Shown piece by piece: positions 34,156-43,808 of a stretch of DNA of 64,000 bases. Below the pieces are notes generated by a model. It made no database searches. It saw only the letters and a program-made list of their open reading frames with translations, and was not told the origin of the DNA. The position numbers and the translations under genes were made by a program. This DNA comes from Cellvibrio sp. pealriver (GTDB lineage Bacteria > Pseudomonadota > Gammaproteobacteria > Pseudomonadales > Cellvibrionaceae). The stretch spans positions 2,013,149-2,077,148 of the forward strand of contig NZ_KQ236688.1 in assembly GCF_001183545.1 (NCBI RefSeq), given 5' to 3'. How positions within the stretch are numbered: position 1 is the first letter of the stretch; every line of letters begins with the position of its first letter.

Positions 34156-35028
34156 TCAGACCCCGGCGAGCTGCATCGCTGATTTAAGCTGTTGGTGATA
34201 CTGCTCTGACAAGCGTGTCAGTGGCAGGCGAATACCCGATTGGATCATCCCCATATGTTCAAGGGCCCACTTCACCGGAATCGGGTTGGATTCAACAAAC
34301 ATAGCCGTATGCAAAGGCAATAAACGCTCGTTAATTGCGCGCGCTTCATTTGCATTACCTGCCAGAGCCAATTCGCACATACGCGCAATGGCAGCAGGTA
34401 CGACATTCGCCGTGACAGAAATATCCCCTTTACCCCCTAAAAGAATTAAATCAGCGGCTGTTGCATCATCACCCGAGATAACTGCAAAGCTGGATGGGGC
34501 TTGCTCGATCAGTACTTTAGCGCGCTCAAGATCACCCGTTGCCTCTTTGATCCCAACAATGTTAGGCACTTTAGCCAAACGAAGTGCCGTTTCAGGCTTC
34601 ATATCCACGCCCGTGCGGCCGGGCACATTGTAGAGGATTTGGGGAATGGCGACGGCGCGCGCAATATGAGTATGGTGTAACACCAAGCCTTCCTGAGTGG
34701 GCTTGTTGTAATAAGGAGTTACCAGCAGACAGGCATCAGCACCAATATCTTTGGCTGCTTGGGTCCACTCAACCGCCTCTGCAGTAGAGTTAGCGCCTGT
34801 ACCCGCGATTACCGGAATACGACCATTCACCTGATCAACTACTTTCTTGATTACTGCCAGATGTTCATCAACATTCAACGTGGGCGATTCGCCGGTGGTA
34901 CCCACGGCAACAATTGCATGAGTGCCCTGCTCCAGATGCCAGTCCACCAACTTATGCAAACTCGCCCAATCGAGGGAATTATCTGCATTCATCGGGGTTA
35001 CCAGGGCAACCATACTGCCTTGAATCAT
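34156..35028 (-). CDS. dapA: 4-hydroxy-tetrahydrodipicolinate synthase
   Basis: 290 residues. It condenses pyruvate and aspartate semialdehyde in lysine/diaminopimelate synthesis. Pyruvate-binding Lys161 is in NIVGIKEATGD; GTTGESPTL and Tyr133 in YNVPGRTGVD complete the active site. The N-terminus MIQGSMVALVTPM matches the family start. First gene of the dapA-bamC-MBL-purC series; the 36-base gap to bamC supports cotranscription. Confidence 0.97.
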   Translation of the reverse strand: MIQGSMVALVTPMNADNSLDWASLHKLVDWHLEQGTHAIVAVGTTGESPTLNVDEHLAVIKKVVDQVNGRIPVIAGTGANSTAEAVEWTQAAKDIGADACLLVTPYYNKPTQEGLVLHHTHIARAVAIPQILYNVPGRTGVDMKPETALRLAKVPNIVGIKEATGDLERAKVLIEQAPSSFAVISGDDATAADLILLGGKGDISVTANVVPAAIARMCELALAGNANEARAINERLLPLHTAMFVESNPIPVKWALEHMGMIQSGIRLPLTRLSEQYHQQLKSAMQLAGV

Positions 35029-35166
35029 CGGGAGCTCCGTTAGCTAGCGAAATAAAGTAGCGTTTTAAAGTTGGGGGAATTGAATTGACCAAATACGAAA
35101 GGCGACATGGTACTGAGTGGTGCCAGACGAAACAAGCAAAACACTATCAATCACCAGCAGCAATAC

Positions 35167-36222
35167 TTATTTTTTAAAATCCAGCATTCGTTGTAACGGA
35201 ATCATCGCTCGCTTACCCAGGTCAGGGTCAACATGGATTTCGTTATCCGTCCGTTCAAACACACTTGCCAGATTATCCAATACATTCATTGCCATCCAGG
35301 GGCAGTTGGCGCAAGAGCGACAAGTTGCGCCGCTACCCGCCGTTGGGGCGATGTGGAAAGTTTTGTCAGGATTGACCTGTTGCATTTTGTAGAAAATGCC
35401 TTGGTCAGTTGCCACGATGAACTCCCGGTTTGGTAAAGTCTGCGCCGCTTTGATCAACTGTGATGTTGAACCAACCACATCAGCCAATTCTACTACCGCT
35501 TTGGGCGACTCAGGGTGCACCAGCACTGCAGCATCGGGATAAAGAATCTTGAGATCCTCCACTCCCTTCGCCTTAAACTCTTCGTGCACAATGCAAGCGC
35601 CGTCCCACAACAGAACATCAGCTCCGGTTTTTTGCTGAACATAAGCACCAAGATGTTTATCGGGTGCCCACAGAATTTTTTTACCTTGGCGATCCAGATA
35701 GTCAACCACATCCAGCGCAATACTCGAAGTCACGACCCAATCGGCACGCGCTTTTACCGCGGCGGACGTGTTGGCATAAACCACGACAGTGCGATCAGGG
35801 TGCTGGTCGCAAAACGCAGAAAACTCATCAATAGGACACCCCAAATCCAGCGAGCATGTCGCCTCCAGGGTCGGCATAAGTACACGCTTTTCAGGTGTGA
35901 GGATTTTGGCGGTTTCACCCATGAATTTAACACCGGCAACAATGAGGGTGTCGGCAGGGTGATTTTTTCCAAAACGAGCCATCTCCAAAGAGTCAGACAC
36001 ACAACCACCCGTCTCTTCGGCAAGCGCTTGTATCAGGGGATCGGTGTAATAGTGAGCAACCAATACTGCATTGTGCTGTTTGAGCAATGATTTAATGCGC
36101 AACTTGTATTCAGATTCTTGCTCAGGAGTGTATTGAGGCGCACTCCAGACTCGCGCCAGATGTTGTTTAACGAGATCTTCAGCAGCGAGATCGCGCACAG
36201 CAAGATTCACAAACTCGGACAT
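35167..36222 (-). CDS. nadA: Quinolinate synthase A
   Basis: 351 residues. This 4Fe-4S enzyme condenses iminoaspartate with dihydroxyacetone phosphate to quinolinate in NAD synthesis. Family stretches: [19 protein letters not shown] (substrate binding), [16 protein letters not shown] and [13 protein letters not shown]. The conserved cysteines for the cluster lie in these regions. Single gene; nadB is not in the window. Confidence 0.97.
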   Translation of the reverse strand: MSEFVNLAVRDLAAEDLVKQHLARVWSAPQYTPEQESEYKLRIKSLLKQHNAVLVAHYYTDPLIQALAEETGGCVSDSLEMARFGKNHPADTLIVAGVKFMGETAKILTPEKRVLMPTLEATCSLDLGCPIDEFSAFCDQHPDRTVVVYANTSAAVKARADWVVTSSIALDVVDYLDRQGKKILWAPDKHLGAYVQQKTGADVLLWDGACIVHEEFKAKGVEDLKILYPDAAVLVHPESPKAVVELADVVGSTSQLIKAAQTLPNREFIVATDQGIFYKMQQVNPDKTFHIAPTAGSGATCRSCANCPWMAMNVLDNLASVFERTDNEIHVDPDLGKRAMIPLQRMLDFKK

Positions 36223-36348
36223 ATCATCGCCTCACTAAAACCAACTCGCTTTGGCGAGCAGTACATTTGCGCCAAATTTTATCACAGAGCAAACTCTGGA
36301 TTGGCGGTTAAATTTGGGACTTCGCAAGAATCAATTATTTTGTCCAAT

Positions 36349-36380
36349 AAAAAAGGGCGCTTTGTTAAGCGCCCTTTTTT
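36349..36380 (-). terminator. Intrinsic terminator downstream of the tRNA-Lys locus
   Basis: AAAGGGCGCTT and AAGCGCCCTTT form an 11-bp stem with a 4-base loop (TGTT), with A and T tracts on both sides. It ends the minus-strand tRNA transcript after it has passed the truncated copy. Confidence 0.88.
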
Positions 36381-36391
36381 GCATTTCTATG

Positions 36392-36456
36392 TGGTGGGTC
36401 GTGCTGGATTCGAACCAGCGACCAATTGGTTAAAAGCCAACTGCTCTACCGACTGA
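36392..36456 (-). pseudogene. Truncated tRNA-Lys copy lacking the 5' end
   Basis: The 65 bases are identical to positions 36510-36574 of the intact tRNA-Lys gene. They include CCA, T-arm, anticodon arm and most of the D-arm, but the 5' acceptor strand is missing and replaced by unrelated bases. It cannot fold an acceptor stem and should be non-functional. Confidence 0.9.
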
Positions 36457-36509
36457 TTTGTCCAACAACAGGGTTCGCATTTACTATTTTTGAAGTACCA
36501 CCAGATAAA

Positions 36510-36585
36510 TGGTGGGTCGTGCTGGATTCGAACCAGCGACCAATTGGTTAAAAGCCAACTGCTCTACCGACTGAGCTAACGACCC
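36510..36585 (-). tRNA. tRNA-Lys (anticodon TTT)
   Basis: 76 bases beginning GGGTCGTTAGCTCAGTCGGT and ending with an encoded CCA. The 7-bp acceptor stem GGGTCGT/ACGACCC pairs fully. The anticodon loop CTTTTAA carries TTT, flanked by the TTGG/CCAA stem. The T-arm GCTGGTTCGAATCCAGC is canonical. Confidence 0.97.
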
Positions 36586-36890
36586 CAAATGCGAGGCGCG
36601 TATAATAATGTTTTGGACTGAAAAGACAAGCATTTTTTACTAATTCTTGCAGACGCTACAGATCCCAAATAATTATTGGTTATTAAAGAAGCTTTTTGGT
36701 AGCTTTATCAACAGCGCACTCGATACAAAGAAGATTCTGCAGAGCTTTTTGGGCCACATTGAAACTTTTGCGACAACGGCACCAAATTTAACCTATTCTT
36801 TAAGTCGGCTCGCTACCCCCCTTTGAAATAACAACAGGTTTGTAACGGCCATCCAGGATTGGTTGCCCTAGTCGATTACGAGACAGTCGC
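36586..36890. other. Intergenic region before the MASE1 protein gene, no gene seen
   Basis: 305 bases separate the 5' end of tRNA-Lys from the MASE1 gene. It should contain two divergent promoters. I see no ORF or strong hairpin in it. Confidence 0.5.
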
Positions 36891-39800
36891 ATGCTTTTTG
36901 CTTCACACGGGGAAGGAATATCGCAGCCCAATTTACCCAGGCTCGCTCAATTAGTGATTGTTTTTTTGGCTTACAGCCTGACTGGTTGGCTAGGCCTGTG
37001 TGTGCCTTTCGAAAATGATCGGGTCACCCTTTTTTGGTTACCCGGCGGAATTGCTTTAGCCGCATTTTATCGCTGGTCCCCACGCATGTGGCCAGCTGTA
37101 TTTCTGGCTGCATTCGCCCTGCAAACATACAGTGGTGCGAACATCGTCACCAATCTGATTTTGGCCGCAGGGAACACCTTGGCACCGCTGTTTGGCACAT
37201 GGCTTTTGCGCAGGGCACAGTGCGACCTCACACAACTCAATCGTCGCAACACTGTCTGGTTTTTAGCACTAGGGGCGCTGGGCATGTTGGTGTCAGCTGC
37301 TATCGGTGGCTTTACACTCAATAGCGACAACCAGGGGTCACTCAATGACGGCTTATATACCGTACTTATCTGGTGGATGGGCGATAGCCTCGGCGTTTTC
37401 CTCATTACTCCCCTGCTGATAAACATCAATCGCGCCAACATCAACCGTGTAGCAGAACGCAAGCTGGATTTTGTCATTATTCTCGCAGTCAGCCTGATTG
37501 TAGGTTTATGCTGTTTTCCATTTAATAATTTTGAAGGTGACTTGCTTGAAGGCAAATGGCATTTGCCTATCGTGTTCACCAGTTTTGTTTGCGTGGCGTG
37601 GGCAGCACTCTCTTTCGGTTTGTTAGGTTGCGCATTAACCACAATTGGCTTCAGCTTTCTCGCGATCTGGTCCAGCGTTCACCAACTCGGGCCTTTTTCA
37701 TTACCTTCGCAGCAGCTCAGCTATTGGGTTATCTGGATTTACACTGTCAGTATGACTATTTTGGGGCTGATGATCACTGCAGCTCATACCGAAATAATCA
37801 CCACAACGCATCAATTGGGCGAGTCGAATGAGGCGCAAGAGAAACAAAAATTACATCTTGAAGCCATCCTTCATGCAATTCCGGATTTGCTATTTGAAAT
37901 TGACCGTCAGGGTCATGTGTTGTCTTTCAACGGCAGCAGCCAGCATCACAATCTGACAACAGAAGAACTGCTAGGAAAAAATCTTTCGGAAACATTACCC
38001 TCATCGTCTGTTTCTGTATGGATGCATGCCCTCAGCGAAGCTGATCACTGGGGAATATCGCAAGGCAAAAGTATTCGTATCACCCACGGCGATGACACTT
38101 TCTGGTACGAACTGTCGATTGCCAAACACGCTGGCAGTCGCCGTGAGGATGACAGGTTTATTTGTCTTGCGCGCGACATCACCAAACGCATCAATACCCA
38201 TCAAGCCGATCTCGCCAATGAACAGCGCTTCCGCAATATTTTTGAAACCACACGGAATATTGCTGTGCAAGGCTACAACCGTTTCCACGAAGTAATTTTC
38301 TGGAACAAAGCCAGTGAGGATCTATATGGATTTAGCGCCTCAAATGCAATGGGGAAAAAACTGGAAGATTTAATTATCCCCGGCTTTATGCGCGAAGGCG
38401 TTTATCAAGCAATCGAAGACTGGCATGAAAAGGATATAGCGATCCCCTCGGGTGAACTCGCACTACAGGACGCCAATGGCAATGAAGTGTGGGTATATTC
38501 AAACCATGTATTGATTGACACGCCCGATCACAAAGAAATGTATTGCCTTGATATTGATTTGGGACCACAGCGCAAAGCGCTCTTGCGAGCAGAGAAGGAA
38601 CTGGCAGAGCGCAAACAAGTGGAAGATGCCTTGCGCCAAAGCGAGCAACGCCTGGAAAGCGCCCAGCTAATGGCGCGCATCGCCTACTGGAGCTGGAATC
38701 CGGATACGGATGAATGCCATTTCAATAATTCAGTGAAAGACTTATTTGGCTTTCCCGATGAATATCTCAACTCCACCATGACCGATTTTATCAACCGGTT
38801 TGTCTATAGCGAAGATCGGGAAAATCTGAGCAATGCCCTTGCTGACAGCCTTCGCTATCACAAACCACTGACGCAAGAAGTGCGCATTGAAATTGACGGA
38901 CAAAAATTGTGGCTGCAATTACAAGGCGATACATTAGACGATACACAAAACATCAGTATCCAAGGCAGTTTGCAGGATATTACCGAACGTAAAGGCCTTG
39001 ATTTAGCCTTAACAGCTGCTGCGGCAGATGCAGCCTCTACTCCTGATTTTTTTGTCACCATATTGCAGGCACTCGCCGATGCCATTGGCGCAGGTCATGC
39101 AGCGATCAGTTTGATTGACAGTGAAAATCCCAACGAAGCAGTTACACACACCTACCTGAAAAACGGCCAGTTGCAACCCAACATTCGCTATGCACTACAA
39201 GGCACTCCATGCAACGATGTCTTTGAAGAAAATTTTTGTTTTATGAGCAGTGGCGCAAGTGCGCGCTATCCCGATGATGCGTTATTGCGGGAACTCAATA
39301 TTGAGAGTTATCTCGGAGTAGGTATACGCAATGCACAAGGAGCACCCTTCGGTGTATTGGTGCTGCTTGCAGAACATCCATTACCCATATCCCCGCAAAT
39401 CAGCTCGCTATTATTAATTTTTGCCGACCGTATTAGCGGTGAGTTACGACGCGCACAAGATCAGGAAAAAATCTATAACCTCGCATTTTTTGATCCATTA
39501 ACACGCCTGCCAAATAGACGTATGTTGCAAGATCGTCTGCGACTATTAACGGCGCAAAGTGCGCGCACTGGTCAGCATGGCGCGCTTTTGTTTATCGATA
39601 TTGATCACTTTAAAATGCTTAACGATACCCGCGGCCATCACATCGGCGACCAGCTATTGGTGCAAGTGGCGGAGCGCATTGCCAGTATTATCCGCACAAC
39701 AGATTTAGCTGCACGTTTGGGCGGTGATGAATTTGTTGTGGTGTTTGATAATTTGGGGGAGGACGCTGAAACAGCGGCGCTGGAAGCGAAAAAACGTGCA

Positions 39801-40802
39801 GAAGAATTACATGACCTGATTAATTTACCCTATCCGTTACAACAATCGGTTTATCACTGCACCATCAGTATTGGTGTCAATTTATTTAAAGGCCAGATGC
39901 GCACAATTGACGATCTATTGCGTCATGCCGATGTCGCCATGTATCAAGCCAAAGACAGTGGCAGAAATGCGATCCGCTTTTTTGACCCCAATATGCAATC
40001 GCATTTGGAAAAGCGCGCCGCAATTGAAACTGATTTGCGCACTGCATATGAATCAAAACAACAATTGATTCCCTACTATCAAGTACAAATTGATACACAG
40101 GGTAAAGCCTTGGGCGCAGAGCTGTTACTGCGTTGGCGACATCCGAATAACGGCATGATTTCCCCTGCCGATTTTATTCCTGTCGCTGAGCAAACCGGTT
40201 TAATTGTTTCCATTGGCAAACAAGTCATTCGCCAAGCTTGTGAGCAGTTACAACAATGGAGCCTTCATCAGGCGTTTTGCCAGCTAAGCATTGCCGTCAA
40301 TGTAAGCCCAATTCAATTTAACCAGCCAAGTTTTGTGGATGATGTACTGGCTATTGTCAGCCACAGCAATATCAATCCGCATTTATTAAAGTTGGAGTTA
40401 ACCGAAAGTTCACTGCTGAAAAATGTCGATCAAAGTATCGAAAAAATGCAGCAACTACAAAATAGCGGAATTGGCTTTTCAATGGATGACTTTGGTATAG
40501 GTTATTCATCCCTGTCTTATTTGAAACGTTTGCCGCTGGATCAATTAAAAATTGACCAGACATTTGTGCGCGATATCGCGATTGACCCTAACGATGCCAT
40601 TATTACCCGCACTATTATTGCTATGGCACAAAATATGAATTTGCAAGTCATCGCAGAAGGAGTTGAAACAGAAGTACAGAAAAGCTTCCTGGAACAAAAT
40701 GGATGCACCATGTTCCAAGGATATTTCTTCGGCAGACCCATGCCGATTGAAGAATTTGAACAGCAGCTATTGGAGCGCGGATATTGCTCTGCGCATAAAT
40801 GA
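36891..40802 (+). CDS. MASE1-PAS-GAF-GGDEF-EAL c-di-GMP signalling protein
   Basis: 1303 residues. The N-terminal 300 residues are a polytopic membrane sensor of MASE1 type (FWLPGGIALAAFYRW, NTLAPLFGTWLLRR). PAS domains follow at about 310-430, 440-565 and 580-700, with a short coiled coil (AEKELAERKQVEDALRQSEQ) before the third, then a GAF-like domain (about 705-860). The GGDEF domain has an intact active site AARLGGDEFVVVF with the inhibitory RxxD (RTTD) five residues before it. The EAL domain has GAELLLRWRHP and DDFGIGYSSL with KIDQTFV. Both cyclase and phosphodiesterase motifs appear intact, so it may make or degrade c-di-GMP. The signal is unknown. Convergent with queC, 6 bases between stops. 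Confidence 0.93.
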   Translation: MLFASHGEGISQPNLPRLAQLVIVFLAYSLTGWLGLCVPFENDRVTLFWLPGGIALAAFYRWSPRMWPAVFLAAFALQTYSGANIVTNLILAAGNTLAPLFGTWLLRRAQCDLTQLNRRNTVWFLALGALGMLVSAAIGGFTLNSDNQGSLNDGLYTVLIWWMGDSLGVFLITPLLININRANINRVAERKLDFVIILAVSLIVGLCCFPFNNFEGDLLEGKWHLPIVFTSFVCVAWAALSFGLLGCALTTIGFSFLAIWSSVHQLGPFSLPSQQLSYWVIWIYTVSMTILGLMITAAHTEIITTTHQLGESNEAQEKQKLHLEAILHAIPDLLFEIDRQGHVLSFNGSSQHHNLTTEELLGKNLSETLPSSSVSVWMHALSEADHWGISQGKSIRITHGDDTFWYELSIAKHAGSRREDDRFICLARDITKRINTHQADLANEQRFRNIFETTRNIAVQGYNRFHEVIFWNKASEDLYGFSASNAMGKKLEDLIIPGFMREGVYQAIEDWHEKDIAIPSGELALQDANGNEVWVYSNHVLIDTPDHKEMYCLDIDLGPQRKALLRAEKELAERKQVEDALRQSEQRLESAQLMARIAYWSWNPDTDECHFNNSVKDLFGFPDEYLNSTMTDFINRFVYSEDRENLSNALADSLRYHKPLTQEVRIEIDGQKLWLQLQGDTLDDTQNISIQGSLQDITERKGLDLALTAAAADAASTPDFFVTILQALADAIGAGHAAISLIDSENPNEAVTHTYLKNGQLQPNIRYALQGTPCNDVFEENFCFMSSGASARYPDDALLRELNIESYLGVGIRNAQGAPFGVLVLLAEHPLPISPQISSLLLIFADRISGELRRAQDQEKIYNLAFFDPLTRLPNRRMLQDRLRLLTAQSARTGQHGALLFIDIDHFKMLNDTRGHHIGDQLLVQVAERIASIIRTTDLAARLGGDEFVVVFDNLGEDAETAALEAKKRAEELHDLINLPYPLQQSVYHCTISIGVNLFKGQMRTIDDLLRHADVAMYQAKDSGRNAIRFFDPNMQSHLEKRAAIETDLRTAYESKQQLIPYYQVQIDTQGKALGAELLLRWRHPNNGMISPADFIPVAEQTGLIVSIGKQVIRQACEQLQQWSLHQAFCQLSIAVNVSPIQFNQPSFVDDVLAIVSHSNINPHLLKLELTESSLLKNVDQSIEKMQQLQNSGIGFSMDDFGIGYSSLSYLKRLPLDQLKIDQTFVRDIAIDPNDAIITRTIIAMAQNMNLQVIAEGVETEVQKSFLEQNGCTMFQGYFFGRPMPIEEFEQQLLERGYCSAHK

Positions 40803-40808
40803 TAAAAA

Positions 40809-41486
40809 TCAGTTCTGGTAATGTGTTGGGTCGGCAATACCGGCCTGAGTAAAACCCTGCTTGCGCAAGCGGCAGCTATCGCATTTTCCGCACGCCTCGC
40901 CCGCATCGTTTGCTTGATAGCAAGATACTGTCAGCCCGTAGTCAACACCCAATGCAATACCCTGGCGGATAATATCGGCTTTACTCAAGTGAATCAGTGG
41001 TGTGCGGATATGTAATTTATTACCTTCGGCACCCGCGCGGGTTGCCAGATTGGCCATCTTCTCATAAGCCGCGATATATTCCGGGCGGCAATCCGGATAG
41101 CCGGAAAAATCCACCGCATTTACACCAATAAAAATATCGTCACACTCCAGTACTTCAGCCCAACCCAAGGCAATCGATAGAAATACTGTATTGCGTGCCG
41201 GCACATAGGTTACCGGAATACCGCCCGTCTCTTCCTCCGGCACATCAATCGCGTCATCTGTCAGTGCAGAACCACCGATTGAGCGCAAATCCAGTTTAAT
41301 CACTTTATGTTCAACAGCGCCCAAGGCCTTGGCAGTGCGTTCTGCTGCAAGCAATTCAGATTTATGGCGCTGGCCGTAATCAAAACTCATGGAATAGCAG
41401 GCGTAACCTTCACTGCGGGCAATAGCCAACACAGTGGTGGAATCCAGACCGCCGGAGACAAGCACGACTGCTTTTTTTTGCGACAT
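40809..41486 (-). CDS. queC: 7-cyano-7-deazaguanine synthase
   Basis: 225 residues from ATG 41486; an in-frame TTG at 41498 is unlikely as start. QueC converts 7-carboxy-7-deazaguanine to preQ0 with ATP and ammonia in queuosine synthesis. The PP-loop motif [11 protein letters not shown] and the zinc-binding [14 protein letters not shown] near the C-terminus are both intact. queE lies 54 bases upstream in the same direction. Confidence 0.96.
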   Translation of the reverse strand: MSQKKAVVLVSGGLDSTTVLAIARSEGYACYSMSFDYGQRHKSELLAAERTAKALGAVEHKVIKLDLRSIGGSALTDDAIDVPEEETGGIPVTYVPARNTVFLSIALGWAEVLECDDIFIGVNAVDFSGYPDCRPEYIAAYEKMANLATRAGAEGNKLHIRTPLIHLSKADIIRQGIALGVDYGLTVSCYQANDAGEACGKCDSCRLRKQGFTQAGIADPTHYQN

Positions 41487-41540
41487 AACAACAACCAACC
41501 ATGAATAAAAAAAGAAAAACGCTGATGAAAACGACAGCCA

Positions 41541-42191
41541 TCAATGGCCGGGGGTATCACTCCACAGAAGTTTGTGGAGTTGTAACTGGAAACGCACCGG
41601 TAAATTATCCGCCAAAATCCATTCAGCTAACGCCAATGGCTCTACTTGACCAAAGCTGGGGGAAAACAATACTTCAGCGACTCTGCCTGATAATTGATAT
41701 TCGTCCAGTTTGAAACGTGCCCATTCATAATCAGCACGATCGCAAATCACAAACTTAATCTGATCCTGCTCACCCAATAACGGGATATTTTCCCAGCGAT
41801 TACGCCCCACTTCGCCTGAACCGGGCGTTTTTAAATCCATTACTTTAACCACGCGAGGATCAACGTCATCTACGGGCAAAGCACCGCTGGTTTCCAGGGA
41901 TACCTTGTAGCCAGCATCACACAGTGCCGTCAACAATGTCAGGCATTCGCGCTGGGCAAGCGGTTCACCGCCAGTGACACAGATGTAGCGTGCGTTATAG
42001 GTGGCGACTTTGGCGAGAATTTCATCGAGCGACAAACGCTCCCCACCGTAAAAGGCGTATTCAGAATCGCAATAACCACAACGCAGCGGACAGCCAGTGA
42101 GCCGGACAAATACGGTCGGCAAACCAACAGTATTAGACTCTCCCTGGAGCGAATAGAAAATTTCAGTAATTTTGAGGCTGGCTTGGGTCAT
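41541..42191 (-). CDS. queE: 7-carboxy-7-deazaguanine synthase
   Basis: 216 residues. A radical SAM enzyme that contracts the 6-carboxytetrahydropterin ring to 7-carboxy-7-deazaguanine. The cluster motif CPLRCGYCDS (CxxxCxxC) and the substrate-site EIFYSLQGES at the N-terminus match QueE. It pairs with queC; queD and queF are not in the window. Confidence 0.96.
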   Translation of the reverse strand: MTQASLKITEIFYSLQGESNTVGLPTVFVRLTGCPLRCGYCDSEYAFYGGERLSLDEILAKVATYNARYICVTGGEPLAQRECLTLLTALCDAGYKVSLETSGALPVDDVDPRVVKVMDLKTPGSGEVGRNRWENIPLLGEQDQIKFVICDRADYEWARFKLDEYQLSGRVAEVLFSPSFGQVEPLALAEWILADNLPVRFQLQLHKLLWSDTPGH

Positions 42192-42369
42192 GCGACGACC
42201 ATTTAAGATACAGATGGAATGAAGAGGCTTGAAAGGCGCGCAGTTTACCTAAAGCGAGCCGGTGATGCGAGGTTAAAGGCTCTGGCCGATTGCCCTTGGC
42301 TTGGGGGCGCTGGTATGCTGGCAGATCGTCCCGCTACTGCGGGTTTGTCCAATCCAACATTTGCACAAC

Positions 42370-42687
42370 ATGATCACACCCACCAAAACCCGCCGCCAAC
42401 TGCATCAGGAACTGGAACAACAAGTTCAGGAATTTCTGCATAAAGGCGGACATGTCAATGAAATACCTCGCGGACTCAGTGGCCGCGTGGATGCTAACGG
42501 GCCCTTGGTCAGCATCTTTGAAGGTTCAAGCCAGGAAGACCGCACCCCCTTACCTGAGGTGGTCGCCGCCATAGAAGCGCGGAAAAAACCCCAGCTGGCA
42601 CTCAAACCTAAAAAGCCTCGCCCTCGCAAAAAAGTGATTCTGGATGATTTTGGCCAACCCTTACGTTGGGAATGGGTAGAAGAATAA
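42370..42687 (+). CDS. Small basic protein of unknown function
   Basis: 105 residues from ATG 42370. The N-terminal helix (RRQLHQELEQQVQEFLHKGG) is followed by GHVNEIPRGLSGR, an extended middle, a Lys/Pro-rich stretch (LKPKKPRPRKKVIL) and a tail ending WEWVEE. The helix-plus-KGGxVxEI pattern faintly recalls the SutA-type RNA polymerase-associated regulators of pseudomonads, but that is only an impression. It converges with the diguanylate cyclase gene, one base between stops. A longer in-frame reading from 42301 has no clear start signal. Confidence 0.6.
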   Translation: MITPTKTRRQLHQELEQQVQEFLHKGGHVNEIPRGLSGRVDANGPLVSIFEGSSQEDRTPLPEVVAAIEARKKPQLALKPKKPRPRKKVILDDFGQPLRWEWVEE

Positions 42688-42688
42688 A

Positions 42689-43804
42689 TTAGACAGGCGA
42701 TGTTGCTCGCTGGTCACCTGGGTGCTTGTGCAGAACCAACACATCCTGAAGTGTGCTATCGAATACAACCGTGGTATTACGCCCGATATGCTTTGCCTGA
42801 TACAGAGCCGCATCAGCCGCTCTGAACCATTCACTGTAACCCTGCCCCTCGCGAAACGCAGCCACTCCCACGCTGATAGAACAGCGTAATCCGCTCACCC
42901 GTTCATCGATTTCATATAAAGCCTGCCCTACCAACAAGCGCAAGCGCTCGGCGGTTGCGTAGGCAGCATCCTGGGTGGTGTTAGGTAATAAAAGCGCGAA
43001 CTCCTCGCCACCGTAACGCCCTAACAATTCGCCTTCGCGCAAATTCATGCGCAGTAATTGCGCCACCTGCTTGAGCACCTGATCGCCTGCCACATGCCCA
43101 TAGGTATCGTTAATAGCTTTGAAGTGGTCGATATCCAACAAAATCAACGCCATAGGTTGATTGTTGCGGCGCGCGACAGCAATCGACTCGGTAGTACGGG
43201 ACTCCCAGTAATAACGATTGTATAAGCCCGTCAATCCATCGGTGCGGCTCAAGCGCTTTAATAATTCTTTTTGTTGATGCAGCTGGATAGCAAGGTTGTA
43301 AGTAATCAAGCCTATCGCTACCGGGTAAGCAACCAGCATGGGTAATGAGGCGTATACAACCCAATCGCCCGTCGTCAGGTCTGGATGCCAACCAAATGCA
43401 GCTAACCCCACCAGTAAACCTATACCTGTGGTGGCCAGCCCTTTCAGGAATAAGCGCAATCCACCGGCTGCGATGTTGTTCATCCACAACATCATGAGGA
43501 TCAGGGTACTGACTAAAGGATTGAATCCCATCGCGACCACCCAGAAGCCGCCACTTCCACTATCCAACAATAGATGTCTGCGTTCGGCCTGAAAAGGTAT
43601 AGCGCTACGGCAGGCAATTACATAAGCCAAATGCGGCCAGACCAAGCCATTGACCAGCAAAAGCAACCAATAAAAGACAGGAAAGTCTTGCGCCAGAAGT
43701 ACAGTGCCAACCGCAACCCCGCCCAACCCCAGACCCAGGGTGCGAGCAGGGTAAACGCGTTTTACAAAGCTTAATCCCCTGACGGATTCGTCTTTTTTAC
43801 TCAC
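42689..43804 (-). CDS. MASE2-GGDEF diguanylate cyclase
   Basis: 371 residues. The N-terminal part (about 15-175) is a polytopic MASE2-like sensor (RVYPARTLGLGLGGVAVGT, LVWPHLAYVIACRS) as in DgcC/AdrA-type enzymes. The GGDEF domain follows with LTGLYNRYYWE, DIDHFKAINDTYGH and active site GRYGGEEFALLLP, so it should make c-di-GMP from GTP. The residues at the inhibitory I-site read REGE rather than RxxD, so product inhibition may be weak. It lies 4 bases after the corA-like gene stop in the same direction, suggesting cotranscription. Confidence 0.93.
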   Translation of the reverse strand: MSKKDESVRGLSFVKRVYPARTLGLGLGGVAVGTVLLAQDFPVFYWLLLLVNGLVWPHLAYVIACRSAIPFQAERRHLLLDSGSGGFWVVAMGFNPLVSTLILMMLWMNNIAAGGLRLFLKGLATTGIGLLVGLAAFGWHPDLTTGDWVVYASLPMLVAYPVAIGLITYNLAIQLHQQKELLKRLSRTDGLTGLYNRYYWESRTTESIAVARRNNQPMALILLDIDHFKAINDTYGHVAGDQVLKQVAQLLRMNLREGELLGRYGGEEFALLLPNTTQDAAYATAERLRLLVGQALYEIDERVSGLRCSISVGVAAFREGQGYSEWFRAADAALYQAKHIGRNTTVVFDSTLQDVLVLHKHPGDQRATSPV

Positions 43805-43808
43805 GTTA

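Noticed and set aside
36251..36456. Short ORFs running through the tRNA-Lys copies
   Set aside because: They translate the tRNA sequence (VVLDSNQRPIG-type peptide), a well-known false ORF.
36392..36456. Attachment site of an integrated element at tRNA-Lys
   Set aside because: The two copies are only 118 bases apart with no integrase or foreign genes between them, so a local duplication is simpler.
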